A stretch of 64,000 nucleotides of DNA from an uncultured Prevotella sp. (GTDB lineage Bacteria > Bacteroidota > Bacteroidia > Bacteroidales > Bacteroidaceae). This document shows, in pieces, positions 9,598 through 19,473 of this stretch (its first letter is position 1; each line of letters starts with the position of its first letter). The stretch is from positions 1-64,000 of the forward strand of contig CAJJWN010000006.1 of assembly GCA_905196835.1 (NCBI GenBank), read 5' to 3'. The translations under genes and the position numbers were made by a program. The notes below the pieces were generated by a model. That model saw only the letters and a list, made by a program, of their open reading frames with translations. It ran no database searches and had not been told where the DNA came from.

Positions 9598-10833
9598 ATG
9601 AAGTATTTTTGCACCGTGAAACGTGTCAGACATATCTCAACGTTGATGCTGATAGTGTGTATCTTATTGCCGTTCAATAAGTTACATGCAATGTGCTATG
9701 GGGAAACGATGCCTTCGGATAACGATTCCGTAAAGATAAGCCTGCTTACGTGCGCTCCCGGCGACGAGGTTTACAGCCTGTACGGGCACACGGCCATACG
9801 CTATACAGACTATAATAAAGGTATAGACGTGGCGGTTAACTACGGCATATTCTCCTTCAGGCAGCCTTTTTTTGTACTAAGGTTCATCTTCGGCAAGACG
9901 GATTACGAGATGGGCATCATGCCTTTCGACTATTTCAGCATGGAATACGCAGCGGAAGGACGCGCCATCTACCAGCAGGAACTCAACCTTACGCCAGGCG
10001 AAAAGGCCGCCATACGCGACGCCATCGATACCAACTACCTGCCGCAGAACAGGGTTTATCGCTACAATTATTTCTACGACAACTGCACGACGAGGGCAAG
10101 GGACATCCTTGTAAACAACATAGAGGGACAGGTTTCATACCACGACGGCAAGCAGCTGTATCCGTCATACCGCGAGCTTATCCACTCGTTCAATGAAGAC
10201 TCGCCATGGGCACGCTTCGGCAACGACCTGCTTCTCGGCGTAAAGGCCGACAAAAGGACTACCCTCGAAGAGCGGCAATTCCTGCCGTTCTTCCTGAAAG
10301 ACGACTTCGACAAAGCCCTCATAAAAGACAAGAGCGGCAACACCAGACAGCTGGTAAAAGAGACGGCCTGCGTGGTTGACCGCCCGTCAGCCGTCACGAA
10401 GAGCGCTTTCCCCCTGCGCCCAAGCACATGCGCATGGCTCGTATTCGCCGTTGTGGCGGCGATAACGCTGCTCGAAGTAAAGACAAAGAAAAAGTATTGG
10501 GGCTTGGACGCTTCTTTGATGGTGCTCGACGGCTGTGTCGGAATAATCATCTTTATGATGTTCTTCTCCGAACTTCCGGCCACAAACACCAACCTGCAAA
10601 TACTTCTGTTCAACCCGTTGCCGCTGTTCTTCGTCTATAAGGTGACAAAACGGACAATAAGGAAGCAACCCTCACGCTTCTGGCCGTGGGCCGCAGGAGT
10701 GCTGGTACTGTTCTTCTTATGCGGAATTTTCCAACAATACGCCGAAGGAATGTACGTCTTGGCATCATCTTTGCTGCTAAGATGTATATGGAACTGCGTG
10801 TATCAACATAAATACCTACGCACAAAACAATGA
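9598..10833 (+). CDS. DUF4105 membrane protein
   Basis: About 411 aa. The N-terminal signal/anchor (ISTLMLIVCILLPFNKLHA) precedes a DUF4105 domain recognised by LTCAPGDEVYSLYGHTAIRY, YNYFYDNCTTRARD and the surrounding acidic loops. The His and the Asp-Asn-Cys-Thr motif are probably catalytic, as in NlpC/P60-like Lnb proteins. The C-terminal ~130 residues hold three or four transmembrane segments. The start is uncertain: ATG at 9598 is given, but GTG at 9616 (giving MKRVRHISTL as signal N-region) is equally plausible. It overlaps the next start by 4 bp, so the two are translationally coupled. Role unproven; likely envelope lipid or lipoprotein processing. Confidence 0.75.
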   Translation: MKYFCTVKRVRHISTLMLIVCILLPFNKLHAMCYGETMPSDNDSVKISLLTCAPGDEVYSLYGHTAIRYTDYNKGIDVAVNYGIFSFRQPFFVLRFIFGKTDYEMGIMPFDYFSMEYAAEGRAIYQQELNLTPGEKAAIRDAIDTNYLPQNRVYRYNYFYDNCTTRARDILVNNIEGQVSYHDGKQLYPSYRELIHSFNEDSPWARFGNDLLLGVKADKRTTLEERQFLPFFLKDDFDKALIKDKSGNTRQLVKETACVVDRPSAVTKSAFPLRPSTCAWLVFAVVAAITLLEVKTKKKYWGLDASLMVLDGCVGIIIFMMFFSELPATNTNLQILLFNPLPLFFVYKVTKRTIRKQPSRFWPWAAGVLVLFFLCGIFQQYAEGMYVLASSLLLRCIWNCVYQHKYLRTKQ

Positions 10834-12269
10834 TTAACAAATATATAACAGCCACCCTGCTGGCCGCCATGACAGGCGGAGTAGCCGGAGCACAAGTGTC
10901 ACGACCCGTGCCGCGGCTCGTGGTCGGCATCACCATAGACCAGCTGCGCACCGACTATGTCGAGGCGTTCATGCCGTCTTACGGCACTGGCGGCTTCAGA
11001 AAACTGTTCAAGGAAGGCGCGGTGTACGACAACGCGCAGTACACCTTCGCCCCAGTAGACCGTGCCTCGTCCATCGCGTCGATAGCCACTGGCACGTCGC
11101 CGTCGGACAACGGCATCACCGGTTTCAGATGGCTTGACAAGAATTCGCTTGTACAAGTAAACTGTGTTGACGACAACGATTATGAGGGAATATTCACCAA
11201 AGAGCGCACATCACCCAAGAATATCGCCACGACAACCGTCAACGACGAATTGAAAATAGCCACCGACGGAGGCGCTATAGTGTACAGCATCGCAATGGAC
11301 CGCGATGCCGCCGTCATAGGTGGAGGCCATGCCGCCGACGGAGCGATATGGTTCAACGATGACAACAAGTGCTGGTGCTCGTCAAAATATTACTTCAAGA
11401 AAGCACCCCAGTGGCTTGAAGGGTACAACCTGCTATACACCAGCGCCGTAACGGCAGACAACATCAACACAAACATAACAAACATAGCGTTGCAGTGCAT
11501 CGCGTCAAACGGCATGGGTACAGACAATGTGCCTGACATGCTGACGCTCGTCTACGACGCGCAAGTGCCCATAGACAAGGACGTTCTCAACAAGCAGCTT
11601 CTGCAATACAAGTATATACAGCTCGACAAGGAGCTTGAACGGCTCATCACGCAAATCGAAAACAAGGTCGGCAAGACCAACGTGCTGTTCGTCGTAACCA
11701 GCACAGGCTACTGCAACGAGAAGGAGATAGATTATTCCAAATACCGCATACCCAACGGAACTTTCTACGTAAACCGTACCGCCAACCTGCTCAACATGTA
11801 TCTCGGCGCAATCTACGGACAAGACAAATACGTGGAAAGCTGCTTCTACAACCAGCTTTACCTCAACATCAGGAAAATCGAGCAGAAGCGCATCAACACA
11901 AGCGAGCTGTTAAGCCGCGCGCAAACGTTCCTCATGCAGCTGTCCGGCGTAAGCAACGTGTTCACAAGCAAGAACCTGCTTTTGTCCGGAGACGACAAGA
12001 GTTCGCGCCTTAGAAACTGGTTCTATCCCAACAACTGCGGCGACCTTATCGTGGAAGTGTCGCCGGGATGGAAACTGCTGAACGAGGAAAACTTCCAGCA
12101 ATATACTTCAAAAGCAAGCACAATGCCGTTCCCCCTCATATTCTACGGAACGGGAGTAACGGCCGGAGAGATAACAACACCTATTACAATAGACCGCATC
12201 GCGCCTACTATCGCGAAATCAATACGCATCAGGGCGCCAAACGCCTGCTCCGTAACACCGCTTTATTAA
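10830..12269 (+). CDS. Alkaline-phosphatase-superfamily protein
   Basis: 479 aa with a signal peptide (MINKYITATLLAAMTGGVAG). The metal-binding Asp of VVGITIDQLRTDYVEAF, the APVDRASSIASIATGTSPSDNGITGF nucleophile region (Thr/Ser) and TLVYDAQVP fit type I phosphodiesterase/nucleotide pyrophosphatase-like alkaline phosphatases of Bacteroidetes. The C-terminal RIAPTIAKSIRIRAPNAC is the usual family ending. It starts inside the stop of the DUF4105 gene, suggesting a shared envelope task. One metal-site Asp-His motif is not clear, so activity is not certain. Confidence 0.8.
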   Translation: MINKYITATLLAAMTGGVAGAQVSRPVPRLVVGITIDQLRTDYVEAFMPSYGTGGFRKLFKEGAVYDNAQYTFAPVDRASSIASIATGTSPSDNGITGFRWLDKNSLVQVNCVDDNDYEGIFTKERTSPKNIATTTVNDELKIATDGGAIVYSIAMDRDAAVIGGGHAADGAIWFNDDNKCWCSSKYYFKKAPQWLEGYNLLYTSAVTADNINTNITNIALQCIASNGMGTDNVPDMLTLVYDAQVPIDKDVLNKQLLQYKYIQLDKELERLITQIENKVGKTNVLFVVTSTGYCNEKEIDYSKYRIPNGTFYVNRTANLLNMYLGAIYGQDKYVESCFYNQLYLNIRKIEQKRINTSELLSRAQTFLMQLSGVSNVFTSKNLLLSGDDKSSRLRNWFYPNNCGDLIVEVSPGWKLLNEENFQQYTSKASTMPFPLIFYGTGVTAGEITTPITIDRIAPTIAKSIRIRAPNACSVTPLY

Positions 12270-12330
12270 AATCGGGCATGACGATGCCAAAATAAGAAAC
12301 AGCGTGCAATTTATAAGGAATAAAATCATT

Positions 12331-12340
12331 AACTTTGCAC
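12331..12340 (+). promoter_or_regulatory. Putative -7 box of secA
   Basis: TAACTTTG matches the Bacteroidetes -7 consensus TAnnTTTG and lies about 40 bp upstream of the secA ATG. The -33 element is not clear. Confidence 0.45.
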
Positions 12341-12376
12341 AAATTTTTCATTAACAAGAAGAAACATTACAACAAA

Positions 12377-15300
12377 ATGGGTTTAAATACATTCCTTAAA
12401 TCGCTTTTCGGCGACAAATCAACAAGGGACATGAAGCTTATACAGCCTGTAGTAGAGAAAATAAAGGCTGCATATCCCGAAATCAAAGCACTTGACAACG
12501 ACGCACTGCGCGCACGTACCAAAGAGATACAAAGATACGTACAAGACTCGGCGGCAGAGCAGAAAAAACAGATTGAAGAGTTAAGGGCAAAGATAGAAGA
12601 CACTCCCATTGACGAGCGTGAAGTAATCTTCAACCAGATAGACAAGCTCGAGAAAGAGGTTCTGGACATATATGAGAAGTCTCTGAACGAAGTATTGCCG
12701 GTAGCTTTCAGCATAATGAAGGACACGGCACGCCGTTTCGCCGAGAACGACGAAATAGTCGTAACGGCCAACGACTTCGACCGCGAGCTTGCTACGACCA
12801 AAGACTTCGTCCGCATCGACGGCGACAAGGCCATTTACAGCAATCACTGGATGGCCGGCGGCAACGACATGAAATGGGACATGGTGCACTATGACGTGCA
12901 GCTTTTCGGTGGCGTTGTGCTCCATCAAGGCAAGATTGCCGAGATGGCTACCGGTGAAGGTAAGACGCTTGTGGCTACCCTGCCCGTCTTCCTCAATGCA
13001 CTGACAGGCAACGGTGTACACGTTGTCACCGTGAACGATTACCTGGCAAAGCGTGACTCCGAGTGGATGGGACCGCTCTATGAGTTCAACGGCCTTTCAG
13101 TTGACTGCATCGACAAGCACCGTCCGAACACTCCCCAAAGAAGAAAAGCATATCAGGCAGACATTACCTTCGGAACGAATAACGAGTTTGGTTTCGACTA
13201 TCTGCGTGACAACATGGCCATATCGCCTGCCGATTTGGTACAGCGCAAGCACAATTATGCCATCGTCGACGAGGTTGACTCCGTGTTGATTGACGATGCA
13301 CGTACACCTCTTATCATATCAGGCCCCGTACCCAACGGTGACGACCAGATGTTTGAAGAGTATCAGCCGTTGGTCGAGCGTCTCGTTGACGTGCAGCGTA
13401 AACTGGCTACACAGTATCTCGCCGATGCAAAACAGAAAATCACAGAAGGCAAGGAAAAGAACGACCAGAAGCTGCAAGATGAAGGTTTCTTAAGCCTGTA
13501 CCGTTCACATAAAGCTCTTCCAAAGAACAAGCCGCTCATCAAATACCTTTCAGAAGAAGGCATAAAGGCCGGTATGCTCAAGACGGAAGAGTATTACATG
13601 GAAAACAACAACCGTAAAATGCCGGAGGCGGTAGAGCCTTTGTATTTCGTTGTTGACGAAAAACTGAACTCCGTTGACCTTACAGACAAGGGTACAGACT
13701 GGCTCGCAAAGCAGGTAAACGACAAGGACCTGTTTGTGCTTCCGGACATAACCACACAGCTGTCAGCCCTCGAAAACGAGAAAGACTTGACTGACCAGGA
13801 GCGTCTTGACAAGAAAGACCAGATGCTGAACCATTACGCCATACAGAGCGAAAGGGTACACACCTTGCAGCAATTGCTCAAGGCTTACACCATGTTCAAC
13901 AGGGATGACGAGTACGTTGTGATGGACGGCGAGGTGAAGATTGTCGACGAACAGACCGGCCGTATAATGGAAGGCCGCCAGTGGAGCGACGGCTTGCACC
14001 AGGCAATCGAAGCCAAAGAGCACGTCAAGGTGAAAGAAGCTACACAGACATTTGCCACCATCACCTTGCAAAACTACTTCCGAATGTACCACAAACTGTC
14101 AGGTATGACTGGTACGGCCATCACCGAGGCAGGCGAGTTTTGGGACATATACAAACTTGACGTGGTTGAAATCCCGACCAACAAGCCCGTCATCCGTAAC
14201 GATATGGACGACCGTGTGTACAAGACGGCACGCGAAAAGTACAACGCAGTAATCGACGAAATAGTCGAAATGCGCAACTCAGGACGTCCCTGCTTGGTTG
14301 GTACGACATCAGTGGAAATATCGGAACTGTTAAGCAAGATGCTCCAAATGCGCCACATTCCGCACAATGTGCTTAATGCGAAGCTGCACCAGAAGGAGGC
14401 AAACATCGTTGCCGAGGCAGGCCAAAGCACACCTGGCACGGTAACAATAACCGACGCTGACGGAACGACACACACTGAAGAGCGACTGCTCGGAGCAGTA
14501 ACAATAGCTACGAACATGGCCGGTCGTGGTACCGACATCAAGCTCTCGCCCGAAGTAAAGGCAGCCGGAGGTTTGGCAATCATAGGCACCGAACGCCATG
14601 AAAGCCGCCGCGTAGACCGCCAGTTGCGCGGACGTGCAGGCCGTCAGGGCGACCCGGGCAGCTCTGTGTTCTACGTCAGCCTTGAAGACAAGCTGATGCG
14701 TCTGTTCGCAAGCGAACGAATTGCACGCGTGATGGACCGTCTCGGCTTCAAGGAAGGAGACCGGATTGAAAGTTCGCTGATTACAAAGAACATCGAACGT
14801 GCTCAAAGGAAGGTTGAGGAAAACAACTTCGGCATACGTAAGCGCCTGCTCGAATATGACGACGTGATGAACAAGCAGCGCACCGTAGTGTACGAGAAAC
14901 GCCGTCACGCACTGATGGGCGAGCGCATCGGAATGGACATTACCAACATCATTTGGGACCGTGTGGTCGAGATAATCGACAAGAACGACTATGAAGGCTG
15001 CAAGGACGAGTTCCTGAAAGTGCTGGCTATGGAATGCCCGTTCACGTTTGAAGAGTTTACAAACGAGAGCCATGACAACCTTGCCGAAAAAGCGTTCCAA
15101 ATGGCAATGGCCGACTTCAAGCGCAAGACTGACCGCATACAGGCCGTAGGATGGCCGGTAATCAAAGACGTCTTCGAGACGCAAGGCGACCGCTACGAGC
15201 GCATCATGGTGCCGATAACCGACGGAAAGCGCGTGTACAACATACCGTGCAACCTGAAAGAAGCATACGACACGGAGTGCAAGAGCGTAGTCAAGGAGTT

Positions 15301-15751
15301 TGAGAAAGCCATTCTCCTGCACGTAATCGACGACTGCTGGAAAGAGAATTTGCGCGCACTTGACGAGTTGAAGCACAGCGTTCAGAACGCGTCTTACGAA
15401 CAGAAAGACCCGCTGGTAATCTTCAAATTGGAGAGCGTCAAGCTGTTTGACGACATGGTAAACCAGATGAACAACCGTATCGTGGGTACGCTCATGCGCG
15501 GACAAATACCTGAAATACAGCGCGAGGAGGTACGTGAGGCGGCTCCCGAACAGCGCAGCCAACGCTATACGGAACAGAAGGATGACTTGACGAACCCGGC
15601 ACAGCGTGCCGCCGCAAACCAAGACACGCGCCAGAACGCCGAGGCGAGAAGGCAGCCGATACACAAAGAAAAGCTGCCTGGACGCAACGACCCGTGTCCT
15701 TGCGGAAGCGGAAAGAAGTTCAAGAACTGCCACGGCAGAGGGCTCGTGTAA
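12377..15751 (+). CDS. secA: Preprotein translocase ATPase SecA
   Basis: 1124 aa. Start at ATG 12377 gives the conserved N-terminus [19 protein letters not shown]; the frame is open 14 codons further up but that adds only a lysine-rich tail. Seen in order: DEAD-like motor with ATGEGKTL near residues 191-198, [20 protein letters not shown], the peptide cross-linking region, [25 protein letters not shown], and a C-terminal zinc motif [14 protein letters not shown]. It drives Sec-dependent export at the inner membrane. It is longer than E. coli SecA owing to insertions in the first nucleotide-binding domain, which is usual in Bacteroidetes. Confidence 0.97.
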   Translation: MGLNTFLKSLFGDKSTRDMKLIQPVVEKIKAAYPEIKALDNDALRARTKEIQRYVQDSAAEQKKQIEELRAKIEDTPIDEREVIFNQIDKLEKEVLDIYEKSLNEVLPVAFSIMKDTARRFAENDEIVVTANDFDRELATTKDFVRIDGDKAIYSNHWMAGGNDMKWDMVHYDVQLFGGVVLHQGKIAEMATGEGKTLVATLPVFLNALTGNGVHVVTVNDYLAKRDSEWMGPLYEFNGLSVDCIDKHRPNTPQRRKAYQADITFGTNNEFGFDYLRDNMAISPADLVQRKHNYAIVDEVDSVLIDDARTPLIISGPVPNGDDQMFEEYQPLVERLVDVQRKLATQYLADAKQKITEGKEKNDQKLQDEGFLSLYRSHKALPKNKPLIKYLSEEGIKAGMLKTEEYYMENNNRKMPEAVEPLYFVVDEKLNSVDLTDKGTDWLAKQVNDKDLFVLPDITTQLSALENEKDLTDQERLDKKDQMLNHYAIQSERVHTLQQLLKAYTMFNRDDEYVVMDGEVKIVDEQTGRIMEGRQWSDGLHQAIEAKEHVKVKEATQTFATITLQNYFRMYHKLSGMTGTAITEAGEFWDIYKLDVVEIPTNKPVIRNDMDDRVYKTAREKYNAVIDEIVEMRNSGRPCLVGTTSVEISELLSKMLQMRHIPHNVLNAKLHQKEANIVAEAGQSTPGTVTITDADGTTHTEERLLGAVTIATNMAGRGTDIKLSPEVKAAGGLAIIGTERHESRRVDRQLRGRAGRQGDPGSSVFYVSLEDKLMRLFASERIARVMDRLGFKEGDRIESSLITKNIERAQRKVEENNFGIRKRLLEYDDVMNKQRTVVYEKRRHALMGERIGMDITNIIWDRVVEIIDKNDYEGCKDEFLKVLAMECPFTFEEFTNESHDNLAEKAFQMAMADFKRKTDRIQAVGWPVIKDVFETQGDRYERIMVPITDGKRVYNIPCNLKEAYDTECKSVVKEFEKAILLHVIDDCWKENLRALDELKHSVQNASYEQKDPLVIFKLESVKLFDDMVNQMNNRIVGTLMRGQIPEIQREEVREAAPEQRSQRYTEQKDDLTNPAQRAAANQDTRQNAEARRQPIHKEKLPGRNDPCPCGSGKKFKNCHGRGLV

Positions 15752-15757
15752 CCTGAT

Positions 15758-15845
15758 TAAGAGTTAAGGATTAAGAGTTAAGAAAACATGCTTTGATTAT
15801 TATCACGGCAAAAGTATATTTCTTAACTCTTAATTCTTAACTTTT
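15758..15845. repeat. Long inverted repeat after secA
   Basis: Two ~27-nt arms rich in TTAAGAGTTAAG (15758-15784 and 15819-15845) separated by ~34 nt. Each arm is itself an imperfect direct repeat of TAAGAGT. It may work as a terminator for secA or be a small repetitive element. Confidence 0.5.
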
Positions 15846-15879
15846 ATTTTTACATCCACAACTTAACACATTGACAATC

Positions 15880-16611
15880 ATGCAGATACACATATCCGAC
15901 TTGGTAAAGAAATTCGGCGATAAGACCGCCGTTGACATACCAGACTTTACCATCAACAGCGGTGACATGCTCGGGCTGGTCGGCAACAACGGCGCCGGCA
16001 AGACTACACTGTTCCGCCTGTTGCTCGACCTAATCAAGGCAGACGAGGGACAAGTAACAATGAGCCGACAGGAAGAAGACGGCACACTGACGGAAATCGA
16101 CCCGGCGAAATCGGAGGACTGGAAAGCCTTTACGGGAGCATACATCGACGAAGGTTTCCTAATAGACTTCCTTACGCCCGAAGAGTATTTCCACTTCATA
16201 GGCAAAGTAAACGGACTGACGGAACAGGAGACCGACGAACGCGTAGACGGTTTCAGCCATTTCATGAACGGAGAAATACTCGGACAAAAGAAACTCATCC
16301 GCAATTTCTCGGCCGGAAACAAGCAGAAAATCGGAATAATATCAGCCATGCTCAATGCTCCGAAGCTGCTGATACTTGACGAGCCGTTTAACTTTCTCGA
16401 CCCGTCGAGCCAAAACCACCTGAAAAACATACTGACCGAATACAACGCGCAGACCGGTGCCACCGTGCTGATAAGCAGCCATAACCTTACACATACAGTA
16501 GACATATCAGGCAGGATAGCCCTACTTGAAAGCGGAAGGATAATAAAAGACCTGACAAACACGGACAACAGCGCGGAAAAAGAGCTTGAAGACTATTTCA
16601 ACATACAGTAA
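15880..16611 (+). CDS. ABC transporter ATP-binding protein
   Basis: 243 aa starting at ATG 15880 (MQIHISDLVKKFGDKTAVD). Walker A GNNGAGKTT (residues 35-43), signature NFSAGNKQK (~141-149), Walker B LLILDEPFNFLDP (~162) and the switch His in ISSHNL are all present. No permease is next to it, so the membrane partner is encoded elsewhere. Such lone ATPases in Bacteroidetes usually belong to export-type or gliding/multidrug ABC systems. Substrate cannot be inferred. Confidence 0.85.
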   Translation: MQIHISDLVKKFGDKTAVDIPDFTINSGDMLGLVGNNGAGKTTLFRLLLDLIKADEGQVTMSRQEEDGTLTEIDPAKSEDWKAFTGAYIDEGFLIDFLTPEEYFHFIGKVNGLTEQETDERVDGFSHFMNGEILGQKKLIRNFSAGNKQKIGIISAMLNAPKLLILDEPFNFLDPSSQNHLKNILTEYNAQTGATVLISSHNLTHTVDISGRIALLESGRIIKDLTNTDNSAEKELEDYFNIQ

Positions 16612-16669
16612 GGAGCCGTCTCTGAAATAAGCTGCAACAACAAAACTCTTCATATAAAGATAAGCGTTT

Positions 16670-16722
16670 GAGCCGTCCAAACTATGTGTTTGGACGGCTC
16701 AAATGCTTAGTTTGGACGGCTA
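16670..16722. repeat. GAGCCGTCCAAAC hairpin, second copy
   Basis: The same 13-bp stem as at 1292-1322, with loop TATGT, plus an extra half-site AGTTTGGACGGCT at 16709-16721. It lies in the 400-bp gap between the ABC ATPase and feoB. Confidence 0.65.
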
Positions 16723-16819
16723 ATAGCTACCGTTTAAACGGCTCCGGTGCAAATGGTTGATACACAACAAGTTGCGATATGCCGCCTTTGGGCTTGCAAT
16801 TTGCGGCATTTCAGGCTGT

Positions 16820-16865
16820 AAAAGGCCGTATATTGCAACGTAAAAGACGGTCTTTTACAAAACAT
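16820..16865. repeat. 22-bp-period palindromic repeat array, locus 3
   Basis: Two units, at 16820 (AAAAGGCCGTATATTGCAACGT) split as core plus tail, and at 16842 (AAAAGACGGTCTTTTAC core), again 22 bp apart. The remainder of the gap up to feoB is AT-rich with a probable TACTTTTG promoter box at 16980-16988. Confidence 0.6.
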
Positions 16866-17010
16866 CCGACCACACATATACAAACAAGACATTACCAACC
16901 GACAACACAACTACCCAACCAGACATCATCATTAATCGGTATTTTGCACGGAAGATGACTGAAAATCATCATTTTTTGTTACTTTTGCACAACTTAAAAA
17001 GTTAATAGAA

Positions 17011-19440
17011 ATGAGACTATCCGAACTGAAAACGGGTGAAAAGGGCGTCATCGTGAAAGTGCTGGGACATGGAGGCTTCCGCAAGCGCATCGTCGAGATG
17101 GGCTTCATACGCGGCAAGATGGTGACCGTGCTGCTCAACGCGCCGCTGCAAGACCCCGTGAAATACAAGATAATGGGGTACGAAATATCGTTACGCCACT
17201 CGGAGGCTGCAATGATAGAAGTAATCTCCGCCGACGAGGCGCGCCGTCTGGAAGAGGAGGAAGCGTGCAAACTCGGACTGACAAACATATCTGAAAACGC
17301 CGACGGCGACGACAGTCTGCTTACCGACGAGCAGCTGCACAAGGCGGCGATGAAGAAGAGCCACACCATAAACGTGGCACTCGTGGGCAACCCGAACTGC
17401 GGAAAAACGTCGCTGTTCAACTTCGCCTCCGGCGCACACGAGCGTGTAGGCAACTACTCCGGGGTGACGGTAGACGCGAAGGAGGGGCGCGCCGAGTTTG
17501 ACGGCTACCAATTCAACCTCGTCGACCTGCCCGGCACCTACTCGCTGTCGGCATACAGCCCCGAGGAACTTTACGTGCGCAAGCAAATCATTGAGAACAC
17601 GCCCGACGTGATAATAAACGTCATCGACGCGAGCAACCTTGAGCGCAACCTGTATCTTACGACGCAACTCGTAGACATGAACATCAAGCTTGTAGGCGCG
17701 CTCAACATGTATGACGAGTTTGAACGGCGCGGCGACAAGCTCGATTACGACAAGCTGGGCGAGCTGTTCGGCTTCCCGATGGTGCCCACTGTATTCAAGA
17801 CAGGCCGCGGAGTGGAAGAGCTGTTCAAGACCGTAATCGACATATACGAGGGCCGCCCCGTGCCCGGCAAGAGCGGCGTGCGCCACATCCACCTGAACCA
17901 CGGCCGCTACATAGAGCAGGCGATAGACGAGGTAAAGAAGGAAATACAAAAGAACGAGCAGATAAGATACAAATATTCCACACGCTTCCTCTCAATCAAG
18001 CTGCTTGAAAAAGACGCAAAGGCAGAGGAGCTGGCAAAGTCGCTGCCTAACGGTGAGGGCATCATCGCAACGCGCGACAAGGCCGCCGACTTCATCATGA
18101 AAGAGACGAAGGAAGACAGCGAGACGGCCATAATGAACGCCAAATACGGCATAATACACGGTGCGCTGCACGAGGCAGGATGCGAGGAGGGCACGAAAAC
18201 CGACACGTACCAGACCACACACGTAATCGACTCGGTGATAACCAACAAGTACGTAGGCTTCCCCCTGTTCTTCCTATTTCTCTACATCATGTTCGAGGTG
18301 ACGTTCACCCTCGGCCAATACCCTATGGACTGGATTGACGCCGGCGTGGCCGCGCTCGGTGACTTGGTAAGGCAGACACTGCCCGACGGGCCTTTGAAGG
18401 CGATGCTGGCCGACGGCGTGATAGCCGGAGTAGGCTCTGTCATCGTATTCCTGCCGCAAATTCTAATCCTGTACGCCTTCATCTCGTTCATGGAAGACTC
18501 CGGCTACATGGCGCGCGCGGCGTTCATAATGGACAAGCTGATGCACAAGATGGGACTGCACGGCAAGTCGTTCATCCCGCTCATCATGGGCTTCGGGTGC
18601 AACGTTCCCGCCGTAATGGCCACCAGGACAATTGAGAGCCGCCGCAGCAGGCTCATCACCATATTGGTGTTGCCGCTGATGAGTTGCAGTGCCAGACTGC
18701 CCATTTACATAATGATAATAGGCACGTTCTTCGCCGCCAAGTACCAGTCGCTCATCATGATTTCGCTTTACGCCGTCGGCGTAATCCTCGCCATACTGAT
18801 GAGCCGCCTGTTCAGCCGGTGGATGATAAAGGGCGACGACACGCCGTTCGTCATGGAACTGCCGCCCTACCGCTTCCCCACGGCCAAGGCGATGGCCCGA
18901 CACACGTGGGAAAAAGGCAAGCAATACCTTAAGAAAATGGGCGGCATAATACTCGTTGCCAGCATAATTGTATGGGCGTTGGGATATTTTCCTCACGATA
19001 ACAGCCTTGGCACGCAGGCCCAACAGGAACAAAGCTACATCGGGCGGATAGGCAAAGCAATAGAACCCGCATTCCGCCCGCAAGGCTTTGACTGGAAGCT
19101 TGATGTAAGCCTCATTGCCGGAGTAGGCGCGAAAGAGATTGTGGCATCGACGATGGGCGTGCTCTACGCCGATGACGAGACCGTGGCTGACGACACGGCA
19201 GACAACTCGAAAAAGTACGAAGTGCTGCGTCAAAAGATGCAGGCCGACGGCATAACGCCGCTCATAGCGTTCGCCTACCTGCTCTTCGTGCTAATCTACT
19301 TCCCCTGCATAGCCACCATCGCAGCCATAAAGGGCGAGACCGGTAGCTGGCGCTGGGCGGCCTTCGCCGCCTTGTACACCACCGCTTTGGCGTGGCTCGT
19401 GTCCGCCTGCGTGTACCAGATAGGCAGTTTGTTTATATAA
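17011..19440 (+). CDS. feoB: Ferrous iron transporter, FeoA-FeoB fusion
   Basis: 809 aa. Residues ~1-75 are a FeoA/SH3-like domain (LSELKTGEKGVIVKVLGHGG, VEMGFIRGK). A G-protein domain follows with G1 GNPNCGKTSLFN (~126-137), G3 DLPGTYSLSAYSPEE and the NMYDE G4-like motif. The C-terminal half is the polytopic FeoB pore with GFGCNVPA and VGAKEIVASTMG gate motifs. It imports Fe(II) across the inner membrane. Fusion of FeoA to FeoB is common in Bacteroidetes. A TACTTTTG box ~25 bp upstream may be its promoter; no Fur box is obvious. Confidence 0.95.
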   Translation: MRLSELKTGEKGVIVKVLGHGGFRKRIVEMGFIRGKMVTVLLNAPLQDPVKYKIMGYEISLRHSEAAMIEVISADEARRLEEEEACKLGLTNISENADGDDSLLTDEQLHKAAMKKSHTINVALVGNPNCGKTSLFNFASGAHERVGNYSGVTVDAKEGRAEFDGYQFNLVDLPGTYSLSAYSPEELYVRKQIIENTPDVIINVIDASNLERNLYLTTQLVDMNIKLVGALNMYDEFERRGDKLDYDKLGELFGFPMVPTVFKTGRGVEELFKTVIDIYEGRPVPGKSGVRHIHLNHGRYIEQAIDEVKKEIQKNEQIRYKYSTRFLSIKLLEKDAKAEELAKSLPNGEGIIATRDKAADFIMKETKEDSETAIMNAKYGIIHGALHEAGCEEGTKTDTYQTTHVIDSVITNKYVGFPLFFLFLYIMFEVTFTLGQYPMDWIDAGVAALGDLVRQTLPDGPLKAMLADGVIAGVGSVIVFLPQILILYAFISFMEDSGYMARAAFIMDKLMHKMGLHGKSFIPLIMGFGCNVPAVMATRTIESRRSRLITILVLPLMSCSARLPIYIMIIGTFFAAKYQSLIMISLYAVGVILAILMSRLFSRWMIKGDDTPFVMELPPYRFPTAKAMARHTWEKGKQYLKKMGGIILVASIIVWALGYFPHDNSLGTQAQQEQSYIGRIGKAIEPAFRPQGFDWKLDVSLIAGVGAKEIVASTMGVLYADDETVADDTADNSKKYEVLRQKMQADGITPLIAFAYLLFVLIYFPCIATIAAIKGETGSWRWAAFAALYTTALAWLVSACVYQIGSLFI

Positions 19441-19473
19441 AAAAACATCCAACCGCAACCCATAAGCACACAA

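Noticed and set aside
14330..15733. Long minus-strand open frame of 467 codons
   Set aside because: Entirely antisense to secA and caused by its codon usage.
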